Counted from the first letter of the stretch, positions 1 to 8,972 are shown. The stretch: 64,000 nt of DNA from Paractinoplanes polyasparticus (GCF_019710575.1 NZ_JAHWFK010000034.1:1-64000); one strand, 5' to 3'. A program made the numbers and translations. Notes: generated from the letters alone by a model not told the origin.

Positions 1-72
1 ACCTCAGAGCGACACACAATCCAAGAAGCCCACGACCACCCCTCGACCCCGCCGCACGGGTTAAAACTCAAG

Positions 73-137
73 CTAGGTTCTGTTTCGTAGTTGAGGCGGG
101 GCTGCGGCTCCCACCCCAACTACGAAGCAGAACCTAG
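73..137. repeat. long inverted repeat, possible terminator
   Basis: Two 21-base arms (73-93 and 117-137) are reverse complements with a single mismatch, separated by a 23-base GC-rich loop. The right arm covers the stop codon of the leftward propeller gene. It could act as a terminator hairpin for that gene, although no T-run follows. Arms this long are unusual for a terminator, so a small inverted-repeat element is an alternative. Confidence 0.6.
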
Positions 138-1255
138 AACGCGGCGAACCGGCGGCGGTCCTGGCCGTTGATCATCGTGAAGTCGCCGCCCGCCTCGATG
201 GTGCCGGCCACGTGGTTGACGGCTAGCACGCGGACGCCGATTACCCCGTTGGCGGTCGGCGCCCAACCGGTGAGCTGGCCCTTCGAGGTCACCGCGGCCA
301 GCTTGAAGCGCGCCCGGGCCCCGTCCACGCAGCCGCCCTTGAGGCCGTTCCGCTCGGTCACGCAGGCGCTGTCGAAGTGGCCGCCGACGTAGGTGATGCC
401 CCCGGTGGTGACGATCGCCGACGCGTCCCCGTCGAACACCCGCTGCCAGCGCAGGGCGCCCGTCCAGCCGTACGCGATCGCCCGTCCGCCCCGGCCCGCC
501 GTGGCGACGTGCACGCCCAGCGGGTCCAGCGAGATCGCCCGCACCTCGGCCGGCACCCGCGGCCGGAACCGGGGCTCGACGATCCCGCTCACGCCGTTGA
601 CGCCGGCCAGCCGCAGTGTGCCCTTGACCGCGTTGACGGTGTGGAAGCCGCCACCGAGGTAGACCCGCGGGCCGGTGACCGCGAGCGCGTGCACGGTGTC
701 GTCGGCGGCCGGGCGCCAGCGCGGGTCGAGCACGCCGGTGGTCAGCGAGAAGGCCGCCAGGTTGCTGCGCTTCTGGCCCGAGACGTCGGTGAAGCTGCCG
801 CCCAGGTAGAGGCGGCCGTTGCCGGCGGCGAGCGCGTAGGCCGTGCCGGCCAGGGTGTGCCGGAACGACTTGAGGTCGCCGCTGGTGGGGTGGACGCGGG
901 CCAGGGAGTCGCGGGCCTCGCCGTCGATCCGGTGGAAGCCGCCGGCGACGTAGACGCTGTCCGCAGTCGCGGCGAGGGCCCGCACCACGCCGTCAGCTCG
1001 GGGCGCCCAGTCGAGCAGCCTGCCGGTGCGCGAGTCGAAGGCGGCCAGCCGCTCGCGCGGGTAGGTGCGCCCGGCCACCGTGGCCGCGGTGAACGAGCCC
1101 CCGACGTACACCGTCGCCCCGCGGTGGGCGATCGCGTAGACGCCGCCGTTGAAGGTGGGTGCGGTGGACCGGACCTGCGGGGTGGCCGCGGGCGCGGCGG
1201 ACGACGGAACGAGCAGAGCGATCAGGGCGACCAGGAAGAGGAGAAGACGAGGCAC
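134..1255 (-). CDS. secreted beta-propeller repeat protein
   Basis: Predicted exported protein of 373 residues whose specific role is unknown. A GTG start at 1255 is preferred because it puts a clean signal peptide (VPRLLLFLVALIALLVPSSA) at the N-terminus. Longer upstream readings in this frame run into the preceding gene and give arginine/serine-rich non-protein-like sequence. The mature part is built of repeated units containing Y(V/L)GG(S/H)F or similar followed by a hydrophobic strand, about every 45-50 residues, as in delta-60/PQQ-like propellers. No catalytic motif is visible. It starts 7 bases after the stop of the upstream membrane phosphodiesterase on the same strand, so the two may be cotranscribed. 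Confidence 0.75.
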   Translation of the reverse strand: MPRLLLFLVALIALLVPSSAAPAATPQVRSTAPTFNGGVYAIAHRGATVYVGGSFTAATVAGRTYPRERLAAFDSRTGRLLDWAPRADGVVRALAATADSVYVAGGFHRIDGEARDSLARVHPTSGDLKSFRHTLAGTAYALAAGNGRLYLGGSFTDVSGQKRSNLAAFSLTTGVLDPRWRPAADDTVHALAVTGPRVYLGGGFHTVNAVKGTLRLAGVNGVSGIVEPRFRPRVPAEVRAISLDPLGVHVATAGRGGRAIAYGWTGALRWQRVFDGDASAIVTTGGITYVGGHFDSACVTERNGLKGGCVDGARARFKLAAVTSKGQLTGWAPTANGVIGVRVLAVNHVAGTIEAGGDFTMINGQDRRRFAAF

Positions 1256-1262
1256 AAAGTGC

Positions 1263-3440
1263 CTAACCGTCGTGCGTCCGGGAAAGTCTCGCCCGATCTT
1301 GATCGTCGAAGAGGTCCGGCTGCTCGGCGAACGGCTCGAGAGCCGGCGGCTGAGTGCGCAGACCGAGCATGGCCAGCCACTCGACCAGCTGGCGGTGCAC
1401 GGCGTCCGGGCCGTCGAGTTCGTTCTCGGTGACCGGCCAGCGGGCCGGGTGCACCAGCACGGCGTCGGTCTGCCAGCCACCCAGGCCGCCGTGCGAGCCG
1501 ACCAGCTCCTCGAAGGCGGCCACCTCTTCGGTCACCGGGTCGACGCAGCTGATCAGGACCAGATCGCCGATGTGGACCGACTCCTGGTGGCGCAGCAGGT
1601 CGTGGCGGGCGCGGGGCCCGTACGGCAGAAGCGGGTCGACCCCCTCGACGACGCCGTCGACGAGCCGGTGGCTGCCCGAGCCGCCCAGCGCGACCGGCCC
1701 GTCCGCGGTCCGCACGATCACCAGGCCGATTCCGGGGTGGGCGGCCAGGCCGTTCACCAGCCGCGGGTAGGCCCGGTCGATCGCGGTCCGGTCGAGCCGC
1801 TCGGTGTAGCGGGTGAGATAGATCAGCGCCAGGTTGCCCGACGAGACCACCAGCAGCGGAGCCAGCGGCGACTCGGGGAAGTCCGGTTCGCGCGTGGCCT
1901 CGCTCTCGGCGGGCGTCGAGGGCGCGTCGGCGTGGCCCGGGGCCGAGAACCGCTCGACCACCTCGTCGAGGGTCTCGCCGTAGCGCTGCTTGAACGTGGC
2001 GCCCTGGCTCTGCCCGTGGTCGGACAGCACCACCAGGTGGTAGCGGCGGGCTGCCTCGGGGGCCAGCCGTTCGATCACGCCGAGCATGCGGTCGAGGCTC
2101 TCGAGCTGGCGCATCGACTCGGGCCGGGCCGGGCCGGCGTGGTGCGCCACCTCGTCGTAGTCGACCAGGTCGCAGTAGATGGCCGGGGCGCCGCGGGCCA
2201 TCTGCTCGGCGACGAGGGACACGTTCACGTCGCGCAGCAGCATCGAGGCCGGCCGCAGGGCCAGGAAAGCGCCGGAGCGGCTCACCCGGGGTTGCAGGTT
2301 GCGGCGGCGCTGCAGGCGGGCCTGGTGCAGCTCGGTGAAGACGTCGCCGACACCGAGGACGAGGGCGCGTGTGAAGCCGTACGGGGAGGCCATGAACGCC
2401 GCCCAGCCGCGCGCCGACCGCCCGGGCAGTGCGGCGTGACTCACCGTGAGCAGGCTGACCGCCGCGTCGCCGCTGAACGCGTTGCCGATGCTCACCCCGC
2501 CGTCGCGCAGCAGGCCGCGACCGTCGCTGAGCCGCGGTTCGAGCACTGCCGCGTCACGCGGGCGGTTGGTCACCATGAGCTTGCCGGTGTCCTTCTCGAA
2601 CCACCGGAACGCCGGGATCTGCCGGGTCGCGCCGTGCAGGATGCCGGCCTGGGACGCGGGCGTGGTGGAGGGCAGGCCGGTGTGCCAGCCGCGCATGGTG
2701 TGGCTGCCGGAGCGCAGCCAGTGGCCGAGCGTGGGCAGGTTTCCGGCACGTACCGCCCACCGCAGCACCGGTTCGGAAAGGCCGTCGAGCTGCACCATCA
2801 GCAGCCCGGGCTCGGTGCCCGGGCGGGGCCGGCGGAAGGTCAGCAGCGGACCGCCGGCGAGCCGGGACTGCCGGCGGCGCACGCCGCGCATCAGCCGCCG
2901 GGCTTCGCGCACGAACGTGTCCTCCGTGCCGCTGTCGGCCATCCAGTCGACGATCGCGGCGAACACGACGGCCAGGATCGCGGTGACCACCAGCGAGGGC
3001 AGGCCGCTGATCCGGTTGGCCGGGTCGATTTCGAGGGCGACCACGATGACCACGACCTGGGCGATGACCCCGAGCAGCATCGCGCCCCAGCCGCCGAGCG
3101 CGGTGATGCCCAGCAGCAGCAGCGGGCGCAGCACGGCGCCCACCCCGGCGACGATCGCCACCAGGCCCAGCGTGTCGACGATGTCGTTGCTCTCGACGCC
3201 CGGCATCAGCCAGAGCGTGACGGTGAGCACGACGAAGGTCACCAGCGCGCTGCGCAGCACGGCTCGGAGCCGGTTGAGGATCCGGCGCCAGCTCAACAGG
3301 ACGCGAAGTTCGGCGCGCCAGCTGCGGACGACTGGAACGGAGGCGGGTTCGTGGGGGCTGATGGCCACCGGCAAACGATCGCACAACCACGGCCGGTGGT
3401 GACCGACCGTGCGCGGAATCACCCGGGCCCGGGCGTACAC
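1263..3440 (-). CDS. membrane alkaline-phosphatase-superfamily phosphodiesterase
   Basis: The N-terminal roughly 180 residues carry several hydrophobic segments that resemble a phage-holin/YvlD-like membrane unit. They are followed by a type I phosphodiesterase/nucleotide pyrophosphatase domain: the metal-site motif MVQLDGL with a following LPTLGHWL, the nucleophile region GLPSTTPASQAG with its Thr/Ser, CDLVDYDEVAHHAG, and VVLSDHGQSQGATF near the C-terminal half. This is the pattern of alkaline-phosphatase-fold enzymes that cleave phosphodiesters or phosphoglycolipid headgroups; the substrate is not evident. The longest reading starts at GTG 3440. A GTG near residue 26 (PVAISPHE) is a good alternative and would leave more room for the divergent chitinase promoter. 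Confidence 0.8.
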   Translation of the reverse strand: MYARARVIPRTVGHHRPWLCDRLPVAISPHEPASVPVVRSWRAELRVLLSWRRILNRLRAVLRSALVTFVVLTVTLWLMPGVESNDIVDTLGLVAIVAGVGAVLRPLLLLGITALGGWGAMLLGVIAQVVVIVVALEIDPANRISGLPSLVVTAILAVVFAAIVDWMADSGTEDTFVREARRLMRGVRRRQSRLAGGPLLTFRRPRPGTEPGLLMVQLDGLSEPVLRWAVRAGNLPTLGHWLRSGSHTMRGWHTGLPSTTPASQAGILHGATRQIPAFRWFEKDTGKLMVTNRPRDAAVLEPRLSDGRGLLRDGGVSIGNAFSGDAAVSLLTVSHAALPGRSARGWAAFMASPYGFTRALVLGVGDVFTELHQARLQRRRNLQPRVSRSGAFLALRPASMLLRDVNVSLVAEQMARGAPAIYCDLVDYDEVAHHAGPARPESMRQLESLDRMLGVIERLAPEAARRYHLVVLSDHGQSQGATFKQRYGETLDEVVERFSAPGHADAPSTPAESEATREPDFPESPLAPLLVVSSGNLALIYLTRYTERLDRTAIDRAYPRLVNGLAAHPGIGLVIVRTADGPVALGGSGSHRLVDGVVEGVDPLLPYGPRARHDLLRHQESVHIGDLVLISCVDPVTEEVAAFEELVGSHGGLGGWQTDAVLVHPARWPVTENELDGPDAVHRQLVEWLAMLGLRTQPPALEPFAEQPDLFDDQDRARLSRTHDG

Positions 3441-3493
3441 CCGGACGGGTGATCACCTGGGCCGGCTTGTCCGGCCCGGATAGCTTCGGAGCG

Positions 3494-4711
3494 GTGCGCG
3501 CCCGATTCGTCTTGATCATCCTTATCCTCCTCGGCCTCGCCGCCTGCGGCGCCCCCGAGGAGGAACCCGCCCCGGCGCCCCCGGCCAAGGTGGTCGGGTA
3601 CTTCACCGGCTGGGGCGTCTACGCCCGCGACTTCCAGGTGAAGGACCTGGACGCGAGCGGGGCGGCGGGCCGGCTCACCCACCTGCTGTACGCGTTCGGC
3701 AAGGTCACCGGGGGCCGGTGCACCGCCGCGGACCGCTGGGCCGACTACGAGAAGCCGATCGAGGCCGCACACAGCGTGGACGGGGTCGCCGACCAGCGCG
3801 ACGCGTCCTTGCGCGGCAACCTCGGCCAGCTGCGCAAGCTCAAGCAGAAGCACCCCGGGCTGCGGGTGTTGTGGTCGTTCGGCGGCTGGACCGGCTCGGC
3901 CGGGTTCACCCAGGCCGCCCGCGACCCGGAGGCGTTCGCCGCCTCCTGCCACGACCTGGTCGAGGACCCGCGCTGGGCGGGCGTCTTCGACGGCATCGAC
4001 GTCGACTGGGAGTACCCGAACGCCTGCGGCCTGAGCTGCGACAAGAGCGGGCCGCAGGCGCTGCCACGGATGCTCGGCGCCTTGCGGGCGAAGTTCGGCC
4101 CGGACTCGGTGATCACCGCCGCCGTGCCGGCCGACGTGAAGAAGCTGACCGCCACCGACTACCGGACGGCGGCCGGCGCCGCGGACTGGCTGAGCGCCAT
4201 GACGTACGACTATTTCGGCACCGGCGGTGACCCGGCGCGGAAGGCGCAGAAGACCGCGCCGCACTCGCCGTTGACCTCGTATCCCGGCATTCCCCGCGAG
4301 ACGGCGACCACCACGACCACCATCGAGGAGCTGCTGCGGCTGGGCGTCCCGCCGTCGAAGGTGCTGCTCGGCATCGGCTTCTACGGCCGGGGCTGGACGG
4401 GGGTCTCGGCCGCCGGACCGGGCGGCGACGCGAGCGGCCCGGCCGCCGGCCGCTACGAGAAGGGCCTGGAGGACTACGAGGCCTTGGTCAAGCGGTGCCC
4501 GCCGACCGGAACGGCCGGCGGCACCGCCTACGCGCACTGCGGCTCCCAGTGGTGGTCCTACGACACCCCTGAAACGATCAAGGGCAAGATGGCGTACGCC
4601 CGCAGCAAGGCCCTGGGCGGCGCGTTCGCCTGGGAGCTCTCCGGCGACACCGCGAAGGCGGAGCTGCTCACCGCGGTGACCGACGGCCTCGCCGGCCCGA
4701 GGGAAAGTTAG
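3494..4711 (+). CDS. GH18 chitinase-like lipoprotein
   Basis: Predicted cell-surface glycoside hydrolase family 18 enzyme of 405 residues. Start GTG 3494 is chosen because it gives a short basic n-region, a hydrophobic core and the lipobox LAAC, so the protein should be lipid-anchored; a GTG at 3449 would bury this signal. After an EEEPAPAPP linker the TIM barrel begins (VVGYFTGWGVY). The catalytic motif DGIDVDWEYP is intact, with the proton-donor Glu at about residue 173, and MTYDYFG and the C-terminal FAWELSGD are also typical of GH18. The likely substrate is chitin or a related beta-1,4-GlcNAc polymer. It diverges from the phosphodiesterase gene and converges with a four-base overlap on the LamG-like gene. 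Confidence 0.9.
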   Translation: MRARFVLIILILLGLAACGAPEEEPAPAPPAKVVGYFTGWGVYARDFQVKDLDASGAAGRLTHLLYAFGKVTGGRCTAADRWADYEKPIEAAHSVDGVADQRDASLRGNLGQLRKLKQKHPGLRVLWSFGGWTGSAGFTQAARDPEAFAASCHDLVEDPRWAGVFDGIDVDWEYPNACGLSCDKSGPQALPRMLGALRAKFGPDSVITAAVPADVKKLTATDYRTAAGAADWLSAMTYDYFGTGGDPARKAQKTAPHSPLTSYPGIPRETATTTTTIEELLRLGVPPSKVLLGIGFYGRGWTGVSAAGPGGDASGPAAGRYEKGLEDYEALVKRCPPTGTAGGTAYAHCGSQWWSYDTPETIKGKMAYARSKALGGAFAWELSGDTAKAELLTAVTDGLAGPRES

Positions 4712-5448
4712 CCGACCTGCACCCAGACGTTGTCGAGGGCGCCGTTGAACTGGTCGTTGTCGGCGAAGGCGCCCTTGCCGCCGATGCTCATCGGGCGGTT
4801 GTTGGTGACCGAGAGCGAGGCCGGGACGGTCGTGCGGCCGCGCAGGAGGTTGTCGACGAAGACGGCCAGGACGCCGCCGACCCGGGAGCAGCGCACCCGG
4901 TGCCAGCGGCCGTCGGCCACCGTGACCGTGCTGGTGGCCATCCGGATGCGGCGCAGCCGGTCGCCGACGAGCACGCAGCTCGGGTGCCCGGCGACGCCGT
5001 CGATCTGGAGCTTCCACTGGCTGCTCGTCTTCGAGAAGCCCTTCTGGATGACGTTCTGGCCCTTGCTCGTCTGCGTCGGGCTCAGATAGACGTCGGCGCC
5101 GAAGGAGATGTCACGGGCGCCCGGGTTGAGGTCGGGCGTCGACGGCGTCTGCAGGGCCACGTGCGGGCAGATGCGCAGCAGGCACCGGGACGGGAAGAGC
5201 AGTGCCGATCCCTGCCCGTGCGCGACCTTGCGGACGACGCCGCCGTGGCCCGAGATGATCCGCAGCGTGTGACCGCGGCCGGATTCGTCGAGTATCGGGT
5301 GCCCGTTGAAGGCGTACCGGGCCATCACCACGGACGTCGTGTCACCGCGGTCTGCCGGTCGGCTCCGCGCGGACACGGGGGCACCCGTGCTCACCACGAC
5401 AGCGGCCGAGACAGCCACGGCCATTCCGCCGAACCACCTGGATCCCAT
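4708..5448 (-). CDS. secreted LamG-like (concanavalin A-fold) protein
   Basis: A 246-residue exported protein: an N-terminal signal peptide (GGMAVAVSAAVVVSTGAPVSA) is followed by one laminin-G/concanavalin-A-like domain. Visible family marks are ARYAFNGHPILDESGRGH at the start, DGRWHRVRCSR in the middle, VFVDNLLRGR and the C-terminal FNGALDNVWV strand. Such single LamG domains bind carbohydrate or wall polymers, and no catalytic residues are obvious. Two Cys pairs may form disulphides. The spacing before 5448 is AT-richer than the surroundings and probably carries the promoter. Convergent overlap with the chitinase gene suggests no functional coupling. Confidence 0.8.
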   Translation of the reverse strand: MGSRWFGGMAVAVSAAVVVSTGAPVSARSRPADRGDTTSVVMARYAFNGHPILDESGRGHTLRIISGHGGVVRKVAHGQGSALLFPSRCLLRICPHVALQTPSTPDLNPGARDISFGADVYLSPTQTSKGQNVIQKGFSKTSSQWKLQIDGVAGHPSCVLVGDRLRRIRMATSTVTVADGRWHRVRCSRVGGVLAVFVDNLLRGRTTVPASLSVTNNRPMSIGGKGAFADNDQFNGALDNVWVQVG

Positions 5449-5546
5449 GTCCTAATTATGGCTTGTGAACTGTTTGTAACCCTTCGGGCACTACCGGCCA
5501 TCCGTCCGGACCACTCGACTGAACGGACTAATCCCCCGAACAGGCG

Positions 5547-6833
5547 TCAGCCCGACACCGTGGAGCTCTCCAACGGGACGGCGGCGCCCCGCACCAGGCC
5601 CAGCTGGACCCCCTGCCGGGGTAGCAGCAGGTCGAGCAGCCAGTCGGCCGCCACCCGCACCCGGTTGCCCGGCATCGAGAGCAGGTGGTAGCCGCGGGTC
5701 ACCACCTTGGCCGGGAACCCGGTCAACGGCACGCCGAGCGGGTTGGCCGCCGCGTCGAGGCCGCCCAGATCGACGACGAAGCCGAGGTCGTAGTGCTTGT
5801 AGGGCCGGCGGCGGCCCTGCCCGTACGAGGCCGCGATGTTCCGGGCGACCGCCGTGCCCTGCCGGGTCGCGTGCTGCGCGGTCATGCCGGTGAGCTCGCC
5901 GGGACGGGTCAGGTCGGGCACGGCGGCGGCGTCGCCGATCGCGAACACGTCGGGGTGGCCGGGGACGCTCAGGAACTCGTCGACCACCAGGCGGCCGTTG
6001 TTGAGCGGCAGACCGAGGTCGGCCACCACCGGGTCGGGACGCACGCCGACACACCAGATGAGCGAGCGGGTGGGCACGAAGTCGCCCGTGGACAGGTGGA
6101 CGCCGTCCTCAGTGGCCTCCTTGACGCTCGTCCGCAGCAGGAGCTCGACACCGCGCGAACGCAGCACGGCGTCGGCCGCGTCGCCCAGGCGCTCGTCGAG
6201 GCTGGGCAGCACCCGGTCGGCGGTGTCGAGCAGGAGCCAGCGCACCTTGTCGCGCAGGTCGGGCCGCTCGGCGGTGAGCGCGTCGGTGTAGAGCACGCCC
6301 TGCGCCGCCACCTCGGTGCCCGTGTAGCCGGCGCCGGCCACCACGAACGTGCAGCGGGCGCGCTGCTCCTCCTCGGTGGTGGCGTTGACGGCCAGTTCGA
6401 TCTGGCGCGTGATGTGGTCGCGCAGGTAGAGCGCCTCGGGAATGCCGCGGTAGCCGTGCGCGTACATGGTCACGCCGGGCACGGGCAGCAGCTTGTTGAC
6501 GCTGCCGGCCGCGATCACCAGGCGGTGGTAGCCGATCGAGCCGGCCCGGCCGTCGGGGTCGACGAAGGTGACCGTGCGGTTGTCGAGGTCGAAGCCCTCG
6601 ACCTCGCCCAGCACCAGGCGCACGCCGGGAAGGGCGGCCTGAAGCGAGACGGTGACCCGGCGCGGTTCGAGGATGCCGGCCGAGACCTCGGGCAGCAGCG
6701 GCAGGTAGAGGAAGTAGTCGGTCGGGTTGATCACCACGATGTCGGCGCCGCCGCGGGACAGCTTGGCCAGGGTGCGGGCCGCGGTGAAACCGGCGAAACC
6801 GGCCCCGACGACCACGATGCGAGGGCGTGCCAT
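5547..6833 (-). CDS. type II NADH dehydrogenase (NDH-2-like FAD oxidoreductase)
   Basis: A 428-residue flavoprotein with the N-terminal FAD dinucleotide-binding motif GAGFAG (residues 10-15), a second nucleotide motif VAGAGYTGTEVA near residue 170, and the FAD-contacting VFAIGDAAAVPD toward the C-terminus. This matches single-subunit, non-proton-pumping NADH:quinone oxidoreductases, which pass electrons from NADH to menaquinone at the inner face of the membrane. The typical motif QHATRQG follows the GD motif. The ATG at 6833 is preceded by a GGAAGGAA ribosome-binding site. Other pyridine-nucleotide disulphide oxidoreductase relatives cannot be excluded, but length and motif order favour NDH-2. 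Confidence 0.85.
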   Translation of the reverse strand: MARPRIVVVGAGFAGFTAARTLAKLSRGGADIVVINPTDYFLYLPLLPEVSAGILEPRRVTVSLQAALPGVRLVLGEVEGFDLDNRTVTFVDPDGRAGSIGYHRLVIAAGSVNKLLPVPGVTMYAHGYRGIPEALYLRDHITRQIELAVNATTEEEQRARCTFVVAGAGYTGTEVAAQGVLYTDALTAERPDLRDKVRWLLLDTADRVLPSLDERLGDAADAVLRSRGVELLLRTSVKEATEDGVHLSTGDFVPTRSLIWCVGVRPDPVVADLGLPLNNGRLVVDEFLSVPGHPDVFAIGDAAAVPDLTRPGELTGMTAQHATRQGTAVARNIAASYGQGRRRPYKHYDLGFVVDLGGLDAAANPLGVPLTGFPAKVVTRGYHLLSMPGNRVRVAADWLLDLLLPRQGVQLGLVRGAAVPLESSTVSG

Positions 6834-7133
6834 TCAGGTTCCTTCCCTCCTGGGCGCCACCGACGCCCGCCGAGCGAACCGATGCCCGACCGACGCTACC
6901 GAAAACGGCGTCACCAGGGATGTGAGCGGCGTGACATTCGAGCGCCTCCGTTTCGCTGACCGTTCGGCCGATCTCAAAAATGGGCCGAACGGTTGTCGTC
7001 CGGCAAGGGATGGTTCGGCGTCTGGTATGGCGCCGAACAGTGCCCTCACGGGGAGGCACTGCACGGTGAAGTCGCTGGTCGGTGCCCACACGGGGTGGCA
7101 TCGCCCGGCCCGCGCGGGGTGAAGGGGGAGGAC
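6834..7133. other. intergenic region with several inverted repeats
   Basis: This 300-base divergent intergenic region separates the NDH-2 gene from the sigma factor gene. It contains a perfect 11-bp inverted repeat (6959-6969 with 6983-6993, 13-base loop) and a second 8-bp one (7013-7020 with 7031-7038). Both are built on the same GTTCGGC/GCCGAAC core. Two further short hairpins lie around 7039-7100. No convincing gene is seen here; it probably carries both promoters and an operator or leader structure. Confidence 0.5.
6959..6993. promoter_or_regulatory. perfect 11-bp inverted repeat, candidate operator/hairpin
   Basis: The arms ACCGTTCGGCC and GGCCGAACGGT pair perfectly around GATCTCAAAAATG. 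The same GTTCGGC half-site recurs as a second inverted repeat at 7013-7038. That makes a protein-binding site at least as likely as a terminator, since no gene ends nearby. Confidence 0.45.
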
Positions 7134-7736
7134 GTGACCGGCAGCGCGGTCCTTGAGCCGCCTGGGTACGCTCACGTCTCCCTCGACACCTCGAACGGAC
7201 ACCTTCGAATGGACGCCCGCGAGGCCGACTATGCGCATTTCGTCCGTACGCGGACGCACGCATTGTTGCGCTCGGCGTACCTTTTGACCGGAGATCAACA
7301 CCTGGCCGAAGACCTGGTGCAGGAGGCGCTCGCCCGCACCCACCGGGCCTGGCCGCGCCTCGACCGGGCCGAGAACGCCGAGGCGTACGCCCGGAAGGTC
7401 ATGTACCACGCGCAGGTGTCCATCTGGCGCCGCCCCAAGGTGGCCGAGGTGCTGCCGGCCGACTTCGAGCCCGATCTCCGCCGGGGCGCCGACGACCCGG
7501 CCGACGCCGCTGTCGAGCGCCTGGTGCTACGCCGTGCCCTGCTCACGCTCAGCGCCAAGCAGCGGGCCGTGGTGGTGCTGCGCTTCTTCGAGGACCACAC
7601 CGAGGCCGAGGCGGCCCAGATGCTCGGCGTGTCGGTCAGCACGGTCAAGACCCAGACCGGCCGTGCTCTCGACCGGCTCCGTGCCCTGCTGCCCGACCTG
7701 CGGGTACTCACCGACGTGCCGGAGGGTGGCCGATGA
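7134..7736 (+). CDS. SigE-family RNA polymerase sigma factor
   Basis: An ECF-type sigma factor of about 200 residues. Region 2 is seen as AHFVRTRTHALLRSAYLLTG...HLAEDLVQEALARTHRAW, and region 4 as LTLSAKQRAVVVLRFFEDHTEAEAAQMLGVSVSTVKTQTGRALDRL with its helix-turn-helix. GTG 7134 is taken as the start because the purine-rich AAGGGGGAGGA stretch lies directly upstream. ATG 7209 (MDAREADY) is the alternative and fits family length better but lacks a ribosome-binding site. The stop overlaps the next start (ATGA), so the downstream membrane protein is translationally coupled and is the likely partner controlling this sigma factor. Confidence 0.9.
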   Translation: MTGSAVLEPPGYAHVSLDTSNGHLRMDAREADYAHFVRTRTHALLRSAYLLTGDQHLAEDLVQEALARTHRAWPRLDRAENAEAYARKVMYHAQVSIWRRPKVAEVLPADFEPDLRRGADDPADAAVERLVLRRALLTLSAKQRAVVVLRFFEDHTEAEAAQMLGVSVSTVKTQTGRALDRLRALLPDLRVLTDVPEGGR

Positions 7737-8941
7737 GCGCCGATCACGACCGGCTCCGGTCCTCGCTGCGCGACCTGGCCGACGTCGTCGAGCCCACCGA
7801 CATGTACGACCGGGCCGTGCACCGGTCGCGCCGGATCGGCCGCCGCGAGGCCACCGTCGGCACGGGTGCCGCCGTGCTCGTGCTCGGGGTGCTGGCCAGC
7901 GGGCTGTGGCAGATTCCGCAGCACAAGCAGGCCGACGTCCCGGTCGCGGCCCGTCCGCAGTCCTCGGCCGCGGCCCGGCCGTCCTCAGTGGCGGCACCGC
8001 CCCTGCGAAGCGCCAAGCCGACCCGCACGTCCGCGTCCGCGACTGTCCCCGCTCGCCAGCGCGACCAGGGCGGCCGGCCCACGAAGAAGCCCCGCCCGGC
8101 CAAGCCGCAGTCGCGCGCGCTCTCCGACATGACCGGCCATGTCTTCTACGCCGAACGCGACAGCCGGCCCGACGTCGTCCGCATGTCACCGGACGACGGC
8201 GCGCACGAGGTGGTGCTGCGCGACGCCCCGTCCTCGGTCGGCATCTCACCCGACGGCAACCGGGTCGCCTACGTGTCCGACGGCACGCTGCTGATCAGCG
8301 AGGCCGGCGGCGAGCCGGAACAGGTGCTGGCGGGCGTGGTCGCCGCCGATCAGGCGCCGGTCTGGTCGCCCGGCGGCGACCGCCTGCTGATCGACGCGAC
8401 CGAGCTCGACTCCGCGCCCGGCATCCTCGACGTCGAGACCGGCACGGTGACGCCGCTGCCCGCCGGGCTCGCTGCCGGACAGCATTTCCGCTGGTCGGGC
8501 GATGGCACAACGCTGGTCTACGCGACCTCGTACTGCGGCCTCAAACTGACCGAGGGCGATGCCGACACCAGCACCAGCGTGCCCGTGCTGGGCGCCACCC
8601 AGACCCGCGACAACCCCGACGGCCTGGCCGCCTGCAAGCCCACCAGCGTCGACGTCACCGGCCGCCGGGTGACCGTGCCGCTGCAGACCACGGGCGAGAA
8701 CACGACCGGCACCGACACGGCCGACACGATCGTCGACACGTCGACCGGCCAGCTGGAGGATCTGCCCGTCCGCGGCTCGGTGGTGGGCGCCGTCTTCGAC
8801 GCCGAGGGCAACCTGCTGGTCCGCACCGATGAGGACGGCCGGCGGGTGCTGTCGCTGTTCGGGCCCGACAACACGCTCAAGGTGCAGGCCACCGAGCCCG
8901 AGTCGGTGCGCGACCTGGATCTGCTGGCCTACACCCGCTGA
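7733..8941 (+). CDS. membrane-anchored TolB-like propeller protein, putative sigma partner
   Basis: A 402-residue protein. The first 40 residues are cytoplasmic and charged (DLADVVEPTDMYDRAV...RSRRIGRREA). One transmembrane helix follows (TGAAVLVLGVLASGLW), then an Ala/Pro/Ser-rich linker to about residue 125 and an extracytoplasmic propeller resembling TolB/WD40-type strands (GISPDGNRVAYVSDGTLLI, VWSPGGDRLLIDA, FRWSGDGTTLVYA). The ATGA overlap with the sigma gene and the topology suggest a sensor or anti-sigma-like role. The short N-terminal part lacks the zinc-binding HxxxCxxC of ZAS anti-sigma factors, so that role is inferred from context only. Confidence 0.75.
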   Translation: MSADHDRLRSSLRDLADVVEPTDMYDRAVHRSRRIGRREATVGTGAAVLVLGVLASGLWQIPQHKQADVPVAARPQSSAAARPSSVAAPPLRSAKPTRTSASATVPARQRDQGGRPTKKPRPAKPQSRALSDMTGHVFYAERDSRPDVVRMSPDDGAHEVVLRDAPSSVGISPDGNRVAYVSDGTLLISEAGGEPEQVLAGVVAADQAPVWSPGGDRLLIDATELDSAPGILDVETGTVTPLPAGLAAGQHFRWSGDGTTLVYATSYCGLKLTEGDADTSTSVPVLGATQTRDNPDGLAACKPTSVDVTGRRVTVPLQTTGENTTGTDTADTIVDTSTGQLEDLPVRGSVVGAVFDAEGNLLVRTDEDGRRVLSLFGPDNTLKVQATEPESVRDLDLLAYTR

Positions 8942-8972
8942 TGTCCGGCGCGCTCCCGCCGGGAGTGCGACG

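Noticed and set aside
1149..3452. Long plus-strand open frame (about 767 codons) opposite the membrane phosphodiesterase gene
   Set aside because: It is the antisense shadow of a well-supported gene; its translation is rich in His, Arg, Gln and Asp repeats with no family motifs, typical of high-GC antisense frames.
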